From: Sepioteuthis lessoniana | Lineage: Eukaryota; Mollusca; Cephalopoda; Myopsida; Loliginidae | Length of the DNA stretch: 64,000 bases | Direction: 5' to 3' | Assembly: GCA_963585895.1 (NCBI GenBank) | Contig: OY757911.1 | Span: 96,042,186-96,106,185 of the forward strand | Shown: piece by piece, positions 43,255 to 55,357 of the stretch | Layout: each line of letters starts with the position of its first letter | Numbering within the stretch: the stretch's first letter is position 1 | Made by a program: the position numbers and the translations under genes | The notes under the pieces: model-generated | The model's database searches: none | The model's input: only the letters and a program-made list of their open reading frames with translations | Told to the model about the DNA's origin: nothing

Positions 43255-43268
43255 AAATCCTGTTCATA
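43255..43268. repeat. Target-site duplication, right (C3)
   Basis: The partner of the left duplication. Confidence 0.7.
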
Positions 43269-44189
43269 CATACATATAAAATATATGAAATGTCAATACA
43301 TTTTTCATAACATGTTTAAATGAGCTTGAACTGTTTGTTTTTTTTTCCACACAATTCAATGTTTTCGAGTATTGCTTAATAACAGACAATTTAACAAGTC
43401 ATTTGTTTGGACACAGTTTGTTGGTGATTAAAATTTTAAATGAGCGAGAACTGATTTATCTGCACATTAGTAATTCTTTTGTTTCGACTCTGTAAATACT
43501 TTCAATTATTGCTATCTAACACTACAAATTCTTTTCAATATTAATCATTTGCTTACACACAGTAAAGTGGTTACAAATGTTGTTTCTTAACACTAATTAT
43601 TCTATTCAATACCATACGTACATTTCTCACAGTTAAATGGTTCGAAGTATAGCTATATATAATTTACAATTCAATTAACCATCTGTCATTTGCTTGCACA
43701 CAGTTAAAAGATCAAAGAGTTATATTTCAAACAATTCAGTTCAAGTTAAGTCGTGAGTTTTCACAGTGTTTAAATGTCAAACTGTTATATTTTACCTATA
43801 GATAGGATCCTCTCAGCTACTAGTATTCCGGGTCAGAGTAGATATGAGAGCAATGACAATGAAGTTGTACTCCACATTCCCCAGAGCTCCAGGACTGGAG
43901 CTTTGACATCAGATTGTTTACTTTAATATACAGGACATTCGTTAGCGGGTGGCTTACTCCTTATCAGAGGCGTAGTCAGTATATTCTATTGCCCCAACCG
44001 ACTAGGCTGTCATTATTTTTGACAGAAAGAAAATAAAAAAATTTTGGAAACAAAATAGACAAAATGTCTTGAACACATCATGACAATGGATATTTCTTCT
44101 GAAGATATAAAACGGCTTTTAATCTTGATCAATATATAATTATAAAAACAATCTTTACCTATCTGAGAGAGTGCTATAGGAGTATTATC

Positions 44190-44405
44190 CAACATGCTGG
44201 ACTGCGACCTCGTAGCAAGGTAGTTTCAAAGTCGCGCTATAACGTTTACTTCGGGGTTAAAACCCTCAAGAAAGGTGTGAACTCCAAATCAACCAGTTAT
44301 GTGTTAAAAATACCTCTACTCTCCCGCAACAAGAATGGATTTGGCATTATGAAGACCACGAAGGATTATATGCCATCAAAATAAAGAAACCAAACAAAAC
44401 CAAAT
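44190..44405 (+). mobile_element. tRNA-derived SINE, family D, copy D3
   Basis: Head ACATGCTGGACTGCGACC, a degraded B-box region near GTTTCAAAGTCGCG, body CTCAAGAAAGGTGTGAAC and GAATGGATTTGGCATTATG. The outer tail stem GGCAT/ATGCC is intact and the inner stem is damaged. It ends AAACCAAACAAAACC. Confidence 0.65.
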
Positions 44406-45394
44406 ATTTACGAAACATACTTTTTTCTAGGAAAGGATCGTTGTAATTTTAGGTGTGAAAAAAGCACCCTGACATAGAGAAAGTAAAAAAATGTTTGTAA
44501 ATTGAATTTTATTTTCTGTCAGTGTATATATGTGAGTGAACTTTTTTTACACAGATTTACTTGTTCCTATTCATAGTAAAACATAAGAAGGAGAAAATAA
44601 GCTTCTGTCTGTCTATAAATTAAATAGTTGATGACTAAAAATATAATATTTAAAACAGGGATGTGATAGAGACCTAAAAGCTATCGCCAAGGAAAATAGA
44701 ATCGGCAAACCGATTCTAAATTAAGCTGAGACTTTTATCCACCTCCCAAAAATATACATGGGAAAGAGAATAACTGATTTATTCTTCCTTTCCCTACAGA
44801 TAAAAAGAAGGGATAAATTTGTCTATGTAGCCTCACTTAGATACTGGTCTGTAAGTGTTGGGTATCACCTACTTTTTCAGCATAATGAGCTGTTCCATCT
44901 GCCATATATGGCAGTAGCAGATATCAATCTGGGAATAAGCCTACAAGTCAGACGAGAAGAGCCGTTCCCATTGTTGAAGTATATCATTACTCTATCACTA
45001 ATCCTATGTTCTTATTACTAACAGTCTCTCTCTTGTAAATACTCTTTCCTGTAAATATAACTATTTTCCTCACATACCGTGGTTTGTCTTATTATTACTA
45101 CTACTTGTGTTCACTTACCAGAACACAACAAAAAGAAAGACAAATCTGAAATTAACCAGCCGTCAATTTGTCATTATTCAAATCTTACAGATGTTTGTTT
45201 CTAACTCTAACACTTTTCAAAAGCCGATAATCATTTACAATATGTGTACTTCATGAGTCTTTCCATTACGTGACACTCAGCAAAATATTTAAACAAAAAC
45301 ATTCAAACAAGAAAAGGATTATTTCATTAAGTATTTAATTTTGAAAATTAAAATTAATAGTTCGAAAACTTTATTGCATTAATTTTAAGCGTTT
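44406..45394. other. Unassigned interval, possible solo LTR-like block
   Basis: A block of about 470 bp, from TGTGATAGAGACC near 44662 to GAACACAACA near 45130, starts with TG, ends with CA and has an AATATAACT-rich 3' half. No second copy or clear target duplication was found. A plus-strand open frame at 44758-45021 (87 aa) shows no domain. Confidence 0.25.
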
Positions 45395-45600
45395 ACCCAA
45401 CCCCAATGACATGGGCAGGAGGTGACACAGTGTCAAATTTTCAGTGAAGCAAATGTGTTTTAATTAAACTTTCCCTTCTTCTAGACTAATAACCTTTAGA
45501 AGATTAAAGACCTCAGCCCGCTATACTATTTACTCATAGTGGAAGACAAGGGCGTTAGCGCTAATTGAATTGTGTATAAACTAGTCACAAAATTTAAATT
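45395..45600 (-). mobile_element. Diverged family B SINE, copy B4
   Basis: TTACCCAACCCC, GGAGGTGACACAGTGTCAAA, TTCTTCTAGACTAATAACC and TACTATTTACTCATAGTGG follow the family B order in minus orientation. The head end is lost. Confidence 0.65.
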
Positions 45601-46436
45601 CGTGACGTCATGCCTATTTCCAGCGAAAATAACTGTTACGCTAAGCGCACTCTATCTCTTAGGTATTTTTTGATATGTAGTGAATGTAAATGTATCCGTT
45701 TTCCCTTTTATTGGAATTCAACAATATACCTTGAAACATCGCCCGTCTTAGACAAAAGATTAAGTAGAAAAAAATGTAGTATTGAAGAAAATGGATTCAG
45801 ACATTTGCTTTCTCAACTGTCACAATAGGTGATTGCAGAAACCAGGTCTTTACTCTTCACTTGCCTCATCAGTTCGTTCGTTCTCTCTGGCCATCTGTCA
45901 AACAAGCGGTCTGCAAAACGGCAACACCCTCTGGTACCGACATTCCTGTGTAATGCAAGTTCAGGCCAGCCGAAATTTGCATACGTTACAAATTTCGTCT
46001 CGCCAGAGACGACATAGTTGTCTTTTAAATCGCACCTCCGAGAATGGCCATGTTACTTACTGACGGTACTCTGCACGCAACACACGTTCGGGCTTGTTTC
46101 GAACACAAAGGCAAGTCATTTCTTTCGTTAAATCCCACAGGCTGAAAGAATATCCCTTGACACAGCTTCTACAATGTTTTCTGGATCTGGAAAAGGTACT
46201 GCTAACAATATAACGACAGTGGAAGAGATTATTTTGAAGGTGACAGGTCCTACATCACAATGGTATATATTTGTTTAAAAATAACTGTTGTTTTTAATGT
46301 TTTTTTACGTACTTCATATAAATAGGTATATCTATTGGTGGAAAATAACTCATGATAAAAAATATTTAGATTTAGATATAAATTGCATCCTTGTGAATAC
46401 ACTCGATCAGTAATGAATTTGAATTATGTAAAATAG
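45601..46436. other. Unassigned, less AT-rich interval
   Basis: The segment 45830-46200 has more CG dinucleotides than its surroundings. Short plus-strand open frames (72, 62 and 76 aa) show no recognisable domain. It could be an unknown repeat or a transposon remnant. Confidence 0.3.
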
Positions 46437-46671
46437 GCAACCGTAGTCGAGAGCGACCCGAAAGCTTCTTTTCAATAGCTACAACACCGAGGTGTAGGGG
46501 AGGGCGCTACTCTTTTCTCTGGATTGTTCCACTTTGCCCTTGATACGTACCTTATAATGCTGAGTGTTAAGCAAAGAAGTATCAAGTACAATTTTTAAAG
46601 TCTTTGGTATGACCAGAACCCCCATCTCCGAGACCATTAGGGAACACTCTACCCACTAGGACAATGAGCCG
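46437..46671 (-). mobile_element. tRNA-derived SINE, family C, copy C4
   Basis: GGCAACCGTAGTCGAGAGCG, TTTCAATAGCTACAACACCG, TACCTTATAATGCTGAGTG and AAGTATCAAGTACAATTTTT match family C in minus orientation. The B-box side (AGAACCCCCATCTCCG) is diverged. Confidence 0.8.
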
Positions 46672-46803
46672 GTTTAATCATGTACATGGAACAATATAAT
46701 GGGTTAACATTTTATAAACAATCAACTAACAGCAATTGTCATGGAACGAATCAATTCTTCCAGGCTTTAAAATATAGTTAAAAAGATAAGTAAAAAGAGA
46801 TAA

Positions 46804-46906
46804 AGGTGAAGGTCTGTCCTGTTTACTAATTACAAGTATAGAATACTAATTACAAGTATAGAGATGTAGGTGAAGGTCTGTCCTGTTTACTAATTACAAG
46901 TATAGA
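46804..46906. repeat. Two-copy direct repeat, period 64 bp
   Basis: AGGTGAAGGTCTGTCCTG plus the following TTTACTAATTACAAGTATAG are repeated 64 bp apart. The ACTAATTACAAGTATAGA part occurs three times. Confidence 0.9.
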
Positions 46907-48824
46907 AAAATAATGAAAATATATTTCTTATTTTTATTGCATATATTTTAATATGATGTTATCAATGATGAAAGTATTACTGCTCATTTTCCTTTCTCCT
47001 AAAGCAAATAATACATATGCGGAATCCAACTTAATGCTTTTGAATTTTTCGAGTCAATATCACCATAAACTATATTCAAAACTTCCGAGTGGTTCAGTCA
47101 ATTCATGAAAAAGATACCTTATTTCTTTATATATATATATATATATATATAAAGAGAGACAGAGAGAGAGATTGATGGATAGATACCTGAAAAAGGAGTT
47201 AAAGTGTTTTTATCATCCGAACAATGGGTCGTTCATCATTATACGATAATTATCAAACACAACTCAAAGAGGTTTTGAAAATAAACATATCTTGAAGTGC
47301 AGAATGTTTTGTAAGAAAATAAAATTTCAAAACTAACTATAGCTTCTGATTTCCTATTTTTTTTCCATTTTGTCAAATATCATATCCAGTAACAACACTT
47401 TCTATACTATCAATGTGTATGTATTTATGTGAGTATTCATTCATTCATTCATTCTTTTTGACTCATACACTTTTCTCATAACGTTCACGTTGCCCCGGCA
47501 TGGCTACATGAAAGAAAAATGAGATAATCTGATTCTGAGTTAGTGAATACGAACATAATTGTTTGCATAATATCAACACATAAATTTATTTATATATCAT
47601 TACAATAAAATATATTTCCAAAGCTATGACTGCAAACGGCATTAACTCATATGTCATATCTGTCGAAGTGAAAACCTCTTTAATGGTCGAAATAATAAAG
47701 AAAGCCTTACAAGACCAACCGTCAACCTACACTGGTTCTCTCTGATTCGTGTGAATTTAAGGGAGACATTGAATGTGTCAATTTAATAACATAAGACTCA
47801 CAATACATCATAATATATCTAGTTTCGAATTGCACTCAGTATAAAGGTGTTCAGCCACCCCAACACTGAAACATAAACAATGTCAAGTACAACTTTGTGG
47901 TTCATAAATCAAACCTTATCTGCAACAAGGTTACTAGGGCAAGGTTTGATTCTACTTCATACTCAAAAAGGCCGTAAAATGAAAAGTTACTCTTAACTAT
48001 TCAAGAAAAAAAAAGCAACATAATCTAATTTTGATGTTGTCAATTATCAGTTGTTGTTTTCTTACAAGAATAAGTGAGAATCTTTAAAAAAGAAATGTAA
48101 TTACTTCTCTAAAGAAATATTTCGCCGAGAAAAGTACATTTTGTGTTGTAGCTATAAATAAAGATATTGATTTCTAAGCGTTGAAGACATTCGAGGCCTA
48201 AGAGAAAATGCAGTCAGTAATGCATCGAAGAACCGAGCTATTTTCGACATGATTTGTAAATATATTCGGGCTTTATATTTCGTGATAAGGAGCCTGAAAT
48301 AAATTCAGGTATTCATCGCAATGAAAAATCAAGATTTTAGTAAGATAAAAACAAAATTGAATAAACTTTGTAACGATTATGCTCCATAAATATGAAATCA
48401 TTTTAAAACATGAAACAAGCAAATACTTACGGTCAAGTCATGTTCACAGAACCGGTAAATGACTAAGATATTTCCACCATTAGTGAGGAATATAAGGCCA
48501 AAAATAGCCTTTTTCTTTTTCCTTTTTTAGACATAGTTATATGGTTTCAAGTAAATATTAATGATAATTTCCGAGCAATCATTAATCCAAGTAACCATTA
48601 ATAGCTCTAATCCTTTATTCGTCGTTTTATGGTTTTAAGTATTCCTTCTTAGTGCACAAAACTCAACTTTTACTAGGACTTACACGGTTTCTAGTAACTA
48701 TACCTATTTAATAAATTTCATCCGTTTAGAAAGAGTTATATGGTTTCAAGTATTCCTTTCTACACATTTCAAAAAAGGTTTAAACACCTGAATACAACTG
48801 ATGAAATAATCAACTCTTTTGTTC
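46907..48824. other. Unassigned AT-rich interval
   Basis: It contains one (TA)n-(GA)n tract at about 47128-47171 and a short ATTC run near 47435. No coding homology or repeat family is recognised. Confidence 0.4.
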
Positions 48825-49995
48825 AAATTCATTTCAGAAAATAATTGGAGAAAATATCTACAATATTACAAATTCTAACAATCCGTCAAATCATCAAAGA
48901 AGTTGGTGCAAAAAAATTTCGACGCAACACAATTGTACGTACATTACTCTAAGGCATTCGATTCTATACATAGAGGGAAAATGTAGCAAATACTTTTGGC
49001 TAAAGGTCACTCTAAAGAAAACCATAGAGCCATAATGATACTCAGTAGAAACACGAAAGTTAGGGTTCACTCACTGAATAGAGACACATTTCATTGACAT
49101 TGTTGCTAGAGTTCTACAGGGAGATACATCAGCACTATACCTGTTAATAATCGGCCAAGACAACGAATTTCAAACGCTGATAAATCTTATAAATATGGCG
49201 TTACACAAAAAAAGGCAAGGGTACACAATATCCAGCAGAAACTATTACCGACGCAGACTATGTAGATCATATAGTGCTTCTTGCAAATACTCTAACCGAA
49301 GCCGAATCTTTGTGGCACAGCCTGGAGCTATCAGAAGGCGGTATCGGTCTCCACGTGAACTCAAACAAAGCGGATTGCATGTTTTAAACGAGAAACAGCC
49401 ATCTCCACTCTAAAATACTGGTCCTCTGAAATAAGTACACAAATTCACGTACCTCGGCAACAGTGTCTCATCAACTGAGTGATGTTAATATACTACTAGC
49501 GTAGGCGTTGACTGCAACGGAAAGGCTATCGATCATATAGAAGGCTGATCTCTCTAAAAGAATTAAACGAGATTTCTTCCTAGCAGCGATTTTATCAGTA
49601 TTATTTCATGGGTGGACCTCATAGTCCTGGACAAAGGACATAAAGAAAAATCTAGATGGGAACTGCTCATGAGTCAAACTAAAAAAATTTCCGGAAGCAA
49701 CAACACACGAAACAATAGCTGTATGGCAACTCACCTCCTATCTCTAGAATCATCCAAATAAGACGAACAAGACATTCATGACACTGCTGTAGAACTAAGG
49801 ATGAACTCATAAAAGACGTTCTTCTGTGGACCGCTACGCGTGAACGTGCCAGTATCGGCTGACCTGATAGATCGTACCTATAACGGCTCGGTGCGGAAAT
49901 AGGATGTAGTTTGAAAGGCATGGTAGAAGTAAGAGATGATAGGGACAAATAGAGAAAGAAAGGGAGAGAGAGTAACAAAATCCATGTTAGCATTC
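48825..49995 (+). pseudogene. APE-type LINE ORF2 relic (LINE-2 copy)
   Basis: The same family as 22.09 kb but with the RT active-site block present. Pieces include SIHRGKM (about 48975), VRVHSLNRDTFH (about 49060), a drifted GVLQGDT-like segment near 49110, then TITDADYVDHIVLLANT at about 49235-49290, where the YADD catalytic motif reads YVDH. LHVNSNKADCMF and YLGNSVSS-like sequence follow, then WKSDLSKRIKRDFFLAAILS near 49540. Stops and frameshifts show decay. The 3' end (GAGAGAGAGTAACAAAATCC) is followed within 15 bp by TA repeats. Confidence 0.8.
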
Positions 49996-50007
49996 TGATT
50001 TAATAAT

Positions 50008-50071
50008 TATATATATATATAATAATCATATATATATATATATATATATATACCGTCTACGATACTGTCTA

Positions 50072-50114
<43 letters not shown>
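50008..50114. repeat. (TA)n tracts around a duplicated GTCTACGATA spacer
   Basis: Two TA tracts flank ACCGTCTACGATACTGTCTACGATA. The same CGTCTACGATACC occurs again at about 50689. Confidence 0.9.
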
Positions 50115-50118
<4 letters not shown>

Positions 50119-50379
50119 TGAACATGTATAAATATGAAACACCATAAGGTTTTGAGGGTATGGTTTGGTTTTTCATCAGAGTTAAATATTTCCGTTTTTA
50201 AATGTTAGTTTGTAAATGTGTATAATCCGCGGAAATACTTTTTCGTAGCGATCCAAAGTTAATTGCAATCTTCGTTGAGTGCTCAATGACGAAGGCTATC
50301 GGATATATAGTTAAATTAAGATTGGAAGTATATCAAAATCTCAGGCAGACTGAAAACATTTTTATAAATTTTGGGAAAA

Positions 50380-50660
50380 AAAACCTTAAATTCAGTGTTT
50401 CCATTATAATTTTATTTCAGGTTATCATGGCCTTCTTCAGAAAGAATTGTATTCGTTAGTGCTAAGGATTTGATGTAGACTTCCCGACCTCATTTCCCGC
50501 TCGAAGAGACAAAAATTATTTATCTATTTCTTTATGAAATCTCTATATTTTAATGTTTAAATATTCCTCTTTTTTATGTTATTTTAAGGAAATCGTTACT
50601 TCTATTTATTTTTTAAGAACCGGTGAATATCGGAGGGTGTTCCTAATGAGTTGGTGTTTA
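50380..50660 (-). mobile_element. Penelope-type terminal (pLTR-like) fragment
   Basis: On the minus strand this reads CCTCCGATATTCACCGGTTC, an AT-rich middle, TTTGTCTCTTCGAGCGGGAA, GGGAAGTCTACATC and the hammerhead-like motif. The same order occurs on the plus strand at 61190-61480 beside the 58.8-61.1 kb Penelope-like element, so I interpret it as a solo terminal sequence of that family. Confidence 0.6.
50401..50446 (-). ncRNA. Hammerhead-like motif in Penelope-type terminus
   Basis: On the minus strand the core is CUGAAGA (50434-50440). Stem II AGG..CCU has only three good pairs in this copy. GAAA follows, then stem III AUAA/UUAU with a two-base loop and AUA as cleavage triplet. Stem I pairing is poor here. 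It is probably a decayed ribozyme. Confidence 0.5.
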
Positions 50661-50999
50661 GTTTTATCGCAGTCATCCCGTCTACGATACCTTAAGTATC
50701 CGATTTAGAAAAAAAGCTGAGTCATCTATGACGTCGGACAACCAAAACGTTATACAGACATCATGAGTGAACTTGTGTTAGTAACACAAACTATTTATCG
50801 AAAGGGATTTATTCTTCTATCCCTTAAGAGACCAGATGATTACTGCAGGATAAAATGTATTATATTCAAAAGTTCCTCTTCAAAGTATAATGAATAATCT
50901 CCTTATTATTATATGTATAATAAAAGAGCATTTGTCGGAAATTTATTCTCTTGCAGATAAATTCAACATTAGCCCACGTCTGAATAGAATGGGGGGGGA

Positions 51000-51598
51000 T
51001 TGGTTTGGTTTGGTAGTTTGGTTTTATGGCGTCTCAACCTTTATAGGTTATTTAATGCCAAATCCATTTTTATGTAAATAATCAGTTCTATTTCAAACAA
51101 TTCAGGTTAGCATGAGTATACAGTTTAATTGTCAAAAACATTTCTATTTCAAATAGTTTAGCGTAAGCACGCAGTTTAATAGTAAGTAAAGTTTAATTGT
51201 GGAAAAACATTTCTATTTCGAGCTATTCGGTTTAGCCAAGCAGATCTAATTCAACTAATTCAGTTTAGTATAGGTACAGATTTTGTTTACACACAGTTAC
51301 CTGTCAAAATATTTTTATGTTAAACAATTCAGTTTAGAGTAAATACAGTTTCAATGTCAAAAAAACAGTTCTATTTGAAATAATTCAGTGTAGCATAAGC
51401 ACGCAGTTTAAAATGTAAGTACCGTTTAATTATTAAGATATTCAGTTTAATCAAACAGTTCAGTTTAGCATAAGTATACCGTTAGTTCTATTTATGCCAT
51501 AGATAGGGCCCTATCAGGTGCTACCACGCCGGGCCAGAGTGGCGATAAAGGAGTACTCAGCATTCCCCAATGCTCCAGCATTGCTGAAAATGGGGAGA
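51000..51598 (-). repeat. Family A dispersed repeat, copy A8 (head truncated)
   Basis: An intact tail stem-loop (GGC.., AACCT at 51036, AGGTT at 51045, ATGCC at 51055), a long AAACAATTCAGTTTAGC subunit array and part of the conserved block. It stops at CTCCAGCATTGCTG, before the head. Confidence 0.85.
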
Positions 51599-51599
51599 G

Positions 51600-52840
51600 G
51601 AAAAACAGGATGAAAATACAAAGGTTCTTAGATGGTTACAACACGAAAAATCTTATTTACAGCAAAGTTGCATATAATTCGCCATATGCGGGGATCACAA
51701 TATTTTCAAAAAACTTAGGTTTCTAGTAACAAAATAAACAATACAAAACAGTTGCTTCAGGATCGGTTTCCACAAACAATATTAACCCACAAAAAATTAG
51801 TACAACAGAGAAAGAAGGAGAGAAATACGTGTACTCAAACAGGGTTTAACAAACAAAATTAATCCATGGGAATTTGTACAAAGCAAAATAAGCAGTCCAC
51901 TTGCAGAGTCACTGTAGTTCTTGAAAAGGCTTCAAGCCTCTGTGCTTTTTTATTCTATCCGAAATTTTAATTTCTGTTTCTTTGAGTCTTCTGAAATGCA
52001 GGTGATACTATCTTCTTTTATTTTTTCCTGTTATAATCCAGGCTACGAGTGTAACGAGTTTCTTGTTTGAAATACTCATTCCTCAACATCCCGCTAGAGC
52101 ACATAATTCTTACTCGGCACAGGTCGCATATGCTGGGATTAAGGCAAATACGGGAATTCCACATTTCGAAGTTGTACCACAAAGTTCCAAAATCAGTCAA
52201 TTTCAGTTCCAGCAACATTAGGCACGTTTGCTCTCCCCTGCCGTGAAGTAAAAGGGGGGATTAAACTGTACAAAATCAAGTTAAAACGTTCAGAGCCCTC
52301 AAAGCAAAGAGCCACTCTCAGTGGCTGTTGAGAAGTTGACAAAACGATTTCAACTTTTCGAAGCTGAAATTCAAAGCGCTAAAGTCTGTCAATTTTAGGC
52401 AAAGCGTGTGTAAGTACGACTGCTCTCTATCCATGCCGAGAATCCAAAAAAGGAATTCAACTTTTCAAAGCTGAATTATAACATCAAAAGTGTAAACTTT
52501 AGGCCTATTTTTTCTGTTGCCGGAGTCAAGCAGTAGAGCTTTCATAGTAGGAACCACTTTCTCCCAGGTATATGTCGCATATGCTGGGAAGCAAAGCCGA
52601 ATGCAACTCTTCGAAGTTGATTCATAACGTCCAAAAATTCCACTTCAGTGCTGCACCCCTCATAGTAGCAGTCACTCTCTCTTGTTACTAGGAAGTAAAA
52701 GAGGAAGCAGAAGGCATTTGTCCCACGTGGTCGATCCGCCTATGAAGCCAGCCACCGGACCTTTCTTTGGTACGAAAATACGCGGACCAAAGGCTTTATG
52801 CTAAAGATTAAAAGGCCATTCAACCCAAAGAAAGAATGCG
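51600..52840. repeat. LTR-like block with imperfect internal repeats
   Basis: Less AT-rich DNA with four related internal units. Two contain GGT(C/ATGTC)GCATATGCTGGGA followed by TTCGAAGTTG (about 52125 and 52575). Two contain TTCAACTTTTC(G/A)AAGCTGAA followed by TTTTAGGC or CTTTAGGC (about 52350 and 52460). A GAAGTAAAAG(A/G)GG motif also recurs (52243 and 52690). There is no coding homology. It may be the LTR or untranslated end of the retrotransposon to its right or of another LTR element. Confidence 0.45.
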
Positions 52841-52844
52841 AAGA

Positions 52845-52918
52845 AAATAATAATAATAATAATAATAATAATAACTATAATAATAAAAATAATAATGATA
52901 ATAATCATAATAAGATAT
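52845..52918. repeat. (AAT)n microsatellite
   Basis: An interrupted AAT repeat. Confidence 0.95.
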
Positions 52919-53619
52919 GCTATGTACCATCCTCAAAAGCAATAAATTTCCAATATTTTCCCGTAAAAAATGGCTAGTAGCCAATAAGTAACTTGACTTT
53001 CGTTCTCCTGCAGCCCCTCTTCAACAGAAAATCATGAATCCAAAAAAGAAAATTATTAGCTTCACGCCATCAGCAATCTACTTTAATGCCACAAAAAATC
53101 ACTATCATTATCAGTCTCCACTTTCATCTATATATTTTAGGTCTTAGGTTGGGTCTTGAACCACAACCAACCACCTCTACTTGGTTCAAATGCTGGTGAG
53201 TAGAAAACAACGGTTGCTTCAGTGTTATCATCCAGAAGACTCCCTGCTTGGTGATAGTGGGTTAAACTTTATTCTAGAGGGTGCAGATGCTTCAAAGAGT
53301 GGTTATTCATTCCCCACTTTGATCTTCTCACCTTTACAGATCTCACAAAATCTTCTCCATCCAAAAGTTCTAAAACTCTACCTAGGTACCAACAAAGCAA
53401 GAAGTTTTGCAAGATTCCTCACTCAGATCACATCATCCACCTTGATTATATTCTTAAAACAGTTTTTGTATGAATCATTGCACTGCTCTCGAGGGCTAAG
53501 CAGATATTCATGGTGCCAGATTCTTTAAAAATCCTTCAACAAAAGATCTCGCGAATCAGATGAACTAACAATATTAGTTTTATCAGGGAGCTCAGTCAAA
53601 AAGATGTTCTCATCTGTTT
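52919..53619. other. Retrotransposon flank, no clear domain
   Basis: A 115-aa plus-strand open frame at 53181-53528 lies antisense and downstream of the BEL/Pao integrase remnant. I treat it as antisense to retrotransposon sequence and not as a gene. Confidence 0.4.
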
Positions 53620-55230
53620 AAAAAGATTCACCATTGTAATAGGGGCGAATGAAACAGTTGAGCATGATGACCTCCAATCAAGAACCAACGGGTAAGAGGC
53701 CGGGAACTGACAGCATTCTGAATATCTGATATCTCAGTCAATAAACTTGTCTTACCTTGGCCTATAGATTTATACAAACAGTTCTTAAATGTTTTAATCA
53801 ATCTCTTCCAGACACTGCCAAACCAGAGAGAATACATAGTTATGGTCATTTGTCAGATATTATTCCTCCCTAACCTATGAGAGAATTCACTTGAAGTATA
53901 CATTTTGTAAACAAGTTGCAACCTCCTACAAAGACCCAGCGTTGTCAGAATGTGCGAAGGAATACCATAGATATTGATGAATCTAATCATGGCAAGAACA
54001 AATCTGTGAGTACTCACATCATTATCAAGCTCCAAGTGAATAGCTCGAACATTCAGACAAGTGAATATCATGAGATACACTTTTCTATCGCTTCCGTCTA
54101 TCTGTATCGACAAGTGACCGGTAATATCAACACCAGTATTAAGGGTGACTGATGTTTGCAGTCTTGATAGCCATTGGATATCGAAAGTTGAGTATGATGC
54201 GATTCTCATTGCAATTGCACATGGTATAAAAACTCATAGTCATAAAATCCAGCCTTGCCAATTCTTCCCTGAGTTCTAATCAAATTGGCAGAATCCAAAA
54301 ATAGGTTGAGATTCGTGGCCAAGCAGGGTACCTTACAGTCGTGAGTATTCAATGAAAAACACCTCCCTTCGCAAATAAACAGAGACAGAAAATGTCGTGG
54401 CAAATACAATTTAGCTCACTGTCCACGATCCAATCGTTTTTTCTCAACTTATTTATGAACTAAAACCGCAGGTAGCCACTCTCATCAACTTTGCCAGAGA
54501 AGAATACCTCTGCAACTCAAATATACCTCCTTCATCAGGAACAGACCCGATTCGTTGAATGACGTTAGATAAAGCAATCATTCGGTTGTCGGTACTTAAG
54601 CAATTCAGCTCATTAATGGGCCTACTAAGATGATCGCCAGCCAACCAAACGGGATCAGGAAGCCAGAATTTAAATAGCATCTTAAATTTCTCCAGTGAAA
54701 TACCACTTGTAATTAAATCAGCAAGGTTCTCTGAAGTGTGGACATATCTAAAGCTGAACCCCACATTATATCTCTACCTCATAAGTTCCACACTCGACTC
54801 GATATATTTTAACCAGTTACTAACAAACTGGCTGTTCGCTACAAGATTCTAATGCATAACAAGGCATGTAGAATGCTGGGGGGATCCTGTTCTGATAGCT
54901 ATTTACACCCAAACAGCGACTATCACGAACCAAAGCCTGGCCAGAGGGGCAAAGATATCTCACATTACCAAATGTTATAATTCCCACGCTAATCTTCCAC
55001 GCAAATCCATCCATGAAATTTATCAAATACTATAAGAAGTCTACACCTAATAACCCGTGGATATGAATAGTAAAATCCCTAACATCTGAAAAATCCGCTG
55101 CAGCCTTCTTAGAAAGGTACTTTACAGCAGCCTGCAATCCAGGCACATCAAACTCCATATCGATATCATCTTCGATCAAGAAAGGGATTTCCCGTGTGCA
55201 ATTTGCTTAGACTACGGATAAACATGCCTC
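53620..55230 (-). pseudogene. BEL/Pao LTR retrotransposon pol relic, reverse transcriptase missing
   Basis: Minus-strand order: an aspartic-protease-like block DFTIHIHGLLGVDFL (about 55075-55030) with a following FAWKISVGIITFGNVRYL segment; then, without any RT domain, the RNase H/integrase junction FRYVHTSENLADLITSGIS (about 54750-54695) and LPDPVWLAGDHLSRPI; NLFLDSANLIRTQGRIGKAG (about 54295); integrase TGVDITGHLSIQ and AIHLELDNDVSTHRFVLAMI (about 54130-53970); and the C-terminal WFGSVWKRLIKTFKNCLYKS with SSRPLT (about 53820-53690). The NPADL-like and GRIGK-like blocks are typical of BEL/Pao. The integrase region after SHIL is scrambled, and the expected E in the WFGGxWERL block is K. About 600 residues of RT/RNase H appear deleted. 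Confidence 0.75.
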
Positions 55231-55357
55231 TTTCATACTCTTGTGAACAGACCAAGAAAGGTATGGATATCGTATGTTCTAGAGTCGCTTAATCCTTTAT
55301 TGAAACAAATCCGATCCAACAAATCACTTGACAGGTAAACAAGTTGCCGGCCAGTAA

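Larger units (their letters stand above)
42905..44010 (-). repeat. Family A copy A7, split by a SINE
   Basis: The family A tail (TTTTATGGCTTATCAAACAT..TTAATGCCAAATCC) at 42935-42985 is separated from a diverged subunit array (43270-43790) and the conserved block plus head (43800-44010, ending CAACCGACTAGGC) by SINE C3. The array here is the most diverged of all copies. Confidence 0.7.

Noticed and set aside
44758..45021. An 87-aa plus-strand open frame
   Set aside because: No domain, no splice signals or neighbours supporting a gene. It lies in a possible LTR-like block.
45610..46063. Three short plus-strand open frames in a GC-richer patch
   Set aside because: No recognised motif and overlapping frames. 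A nearby TGACGTCA at about 45603 could be a CRE site but is expected by chance.
53181..53528. A 115-aa plus-strand open frame
   Set aside because: It lies next to the BEL/Pao integrase remnant in antisense orientation and has no domain.
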